This document shows, one piece after another, positions 5,483-6,293 of a stretch of 6,293 bases of DNA. Numbering within the stretch: position 1 is the stretch's first letter; each line of letters opens with the position of its first letter. The notes beneath the pieces were generated by a model that saw nothing but the letters and a program-made list of their open reading frames with translations, was not told the origin of the DNA and made no database searches. The stretch is taken from NCBI GenBank assembly GCA_945952355.1, contig CAMFIW010000185.1, forward strand, positions 1 through 6,293, read 5' to 3'. A program made the position numbers and the translations under genes. Origin of the DNA: an uncultured Phenylobacterium sp. (GTDB lineage: Bacteria > Pseudomonadota > Alphaproteobacteria > Caulobacterales > Caulobacteraceae).

Positions 5483-6293
5483 TCAGATGCCCAGCAGCTT
5501 GCGGTTCGCCGCGGCGTCGACGCCGGACGAGGCGAAGTCGTCGAAGGCGTGGGGCGTGACGCGGATGATATGGTCACGGATGAATGGGGCGCCTTCGCGG
5601 GCGCCGTCAGAGGGGTGTTTCAGGGCGCACTCCCACTCCATCACGGCCCAGCCGGGATAGTCGTACTGGGCCATCTTCGAGAAGATGGCGTGGAAATCGA
5701 TCTGGCCGTCGCCCAGCGAACGGAAGCGGCCCGGCCGCTCGACCCAGCCCTGGTAGCCGCCATAGACGCCCGACCGCCCGGTCGGCCGGAACTCGGCGTC
5801 CTTCACGTGGAAGGCGCGGATCCGCGAATGGTAGAGGTCGATGAACTCCAGATAGTCGAGCTGTTGCAGCATGAAATGGCTGGGGTCGTAGAGCAGGTTG
5901 GCGCGCGGATGCCCGCCGACCCCCTCCAGGAAACGCTCGAAAGTGACCCCGTCGTGCAAATCCTCGCCGGGGTGGATCTCGAAGCAAGCGTCGACCCCGG
6001 CCTCGTCGAAGGCGTCGAGAATCGGCCGCCACCGGCGCGCCAGCTCCGCGAAGGCCTCTTCCACCAGGCCCGCCGGCCGCTGCGGCCAAGGATAGAGATA
6101 GGGCCAGGCGAGCGCGCCGGAGAAGGTCGCGTGGGCCGTGAGACCCAGCCGCTGGCTGGCCTTGGCCGCCGCCTTCACCTGCTCCACCGCCCAGGCCTGC
6201 CGGGCGGCGGGCTTGCCGTGCACCTCCGGCGGCGCGAAGCCGTCGAACAGACTGTCATAGGCCGGATGCACGGCCACGAGCTGGCCCTGCAGG
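5483..6293 (-). CDS. Sugar phosphate isomerase/epimerase family TIM-barrel protein, N-terminus outside window
   Basis: The frame is open to the right edge (LQGQL precedes the GTG at 6277), so this is the C-terminal part of a longer gene, roughly 270 residues of a protein usually near 340-350. The GTG at 6277 is not taken as the start because sequence on both sides of it looks like family sequence (LQGQLVAVHPAYDSLFDGFAP). It belongs to the xylose isomerase-like / AP endonuclease 2 TIM-barrel superfamily (PF01261). Probable metal ligands, counted from the GTG as residue 1, are E100 (CFEIHPGED), D131 (LLYDPSHF), H157 (AFHVKD) and E214 (VMEWE). FRSLGDGQIDFHAIF is also typical. Such proteins isomerise, epimerise, dehydrate or cleave free or keto sugars, and close relatives often sit beside GMC and DUF1080 genes. 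No signal can be judged because the N-terminus is missing. It is the first gene of the operon within this window; its promoter lies outside. Confidence 0.88.
   Translation of the reverse strand, partial: LQGQLVAVHPAYDSLFDGFAPPEVHGKPAARQAWAVEQVKAAAKASQRLGLTAHATFSGALAWPYLYPWPQRPAGLVEEAFAELARRWRPILDAFDEAGVDACFEIHPGEDLHDGVTFERFLEGVGGHPRANLLYDPSHFMLQQLDYLEFIDLYHSRIRAFHVKDAEFRPTGRSGVYGGYQGWVERPGRFRSLGDGQIDFHAIFSKMAQYDYPGWAVMEWECALKHPSDGAREGAPFIRDHIIRVTPHAFDDFASSGVDAAANRKLLGI

Noticed and set aside
3612..5660. A 682-codon plus-strand open frame opposite the GMC dehydrogenase gene
   Set aside because: Its protein is low-complexity in composition (rich in A, G, R, V and H) with no recognisable domain. 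It spans the antisense of three genes, and the opposite strand encodes an intact GMC enzyme with all motifs. Long antisense frames are common in GC-rich DNA.
5483..6277. Treating the GTG at 6277 as the true start of the TIM-barrel gene
   Set aside because: The frame stays open to the window edge, family-like sequence continues upstream of the GTG, and the resulting protein would lack the first strands of the barrel.

Overview
This is a GC-rich window with six protein-coding genes, two of them cut by the window ends, packed with almost no non-coding DNA. The GC content, the gene families and the CadC-like regulator with a long periplasmic helical-repeat tail suggest an alphaproteobacterium, most likely of the Caulobacter/Phenylobacterium type. 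This placement is inferred from family resemblance and was not tested by a search.

Left part (1-2395): the start of a small exported protein on the minus strand (385 down to beyond base 1) stands back to back with a membrane-bound winged-helix regulator on the plus strand (539-2395). The roughly 150 bases between them form a shared divergent promoter region. It holds a 7+7 base inverted repeat whose half-site centres are 21 bases apart, and an 8-base palindrome. The regulator may control this divergent pair.

Right part (2385-6293): a tightly coupled minus-strand operon, read from right to left. It encodes a sugar isomerase/epimerase-type TIM-barrel protein (N-terminus outside the window), a GMC-family FAD sugar dehydrogenase large subunit with a predicted Fe-S cysteine cluster, a Tat-signal small subunit of the gluconate 2-dehydrogenase subunit 3 family, and a secreted DUF1080 (3-keto-disaccharide hydrolase-like) protein. 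The junctions are a 2-base gap, a 1-base gap and a 4-base GTGA overlap. The operon runs into the regulator tail to tail, and the two coding regions overlap by 11 bases.

Taken together, the operon looks like a periplasmic route for oxidative attack on a glycoside. The dehydrogenase pair would oxidise a sugar ring, probably at C3. The DUF1080 protein would then cleave the 3-keto-glycoside, and the TIM-barrel protein would isomerise, epimerise or cleave a keto-sugar product. The real substrate is unknown, and neither a cytochrome electron acceptor nor a transporter lies inside the window. No RNA genes, insertion sequences, CRISPR arrays or attachment sites were seen.
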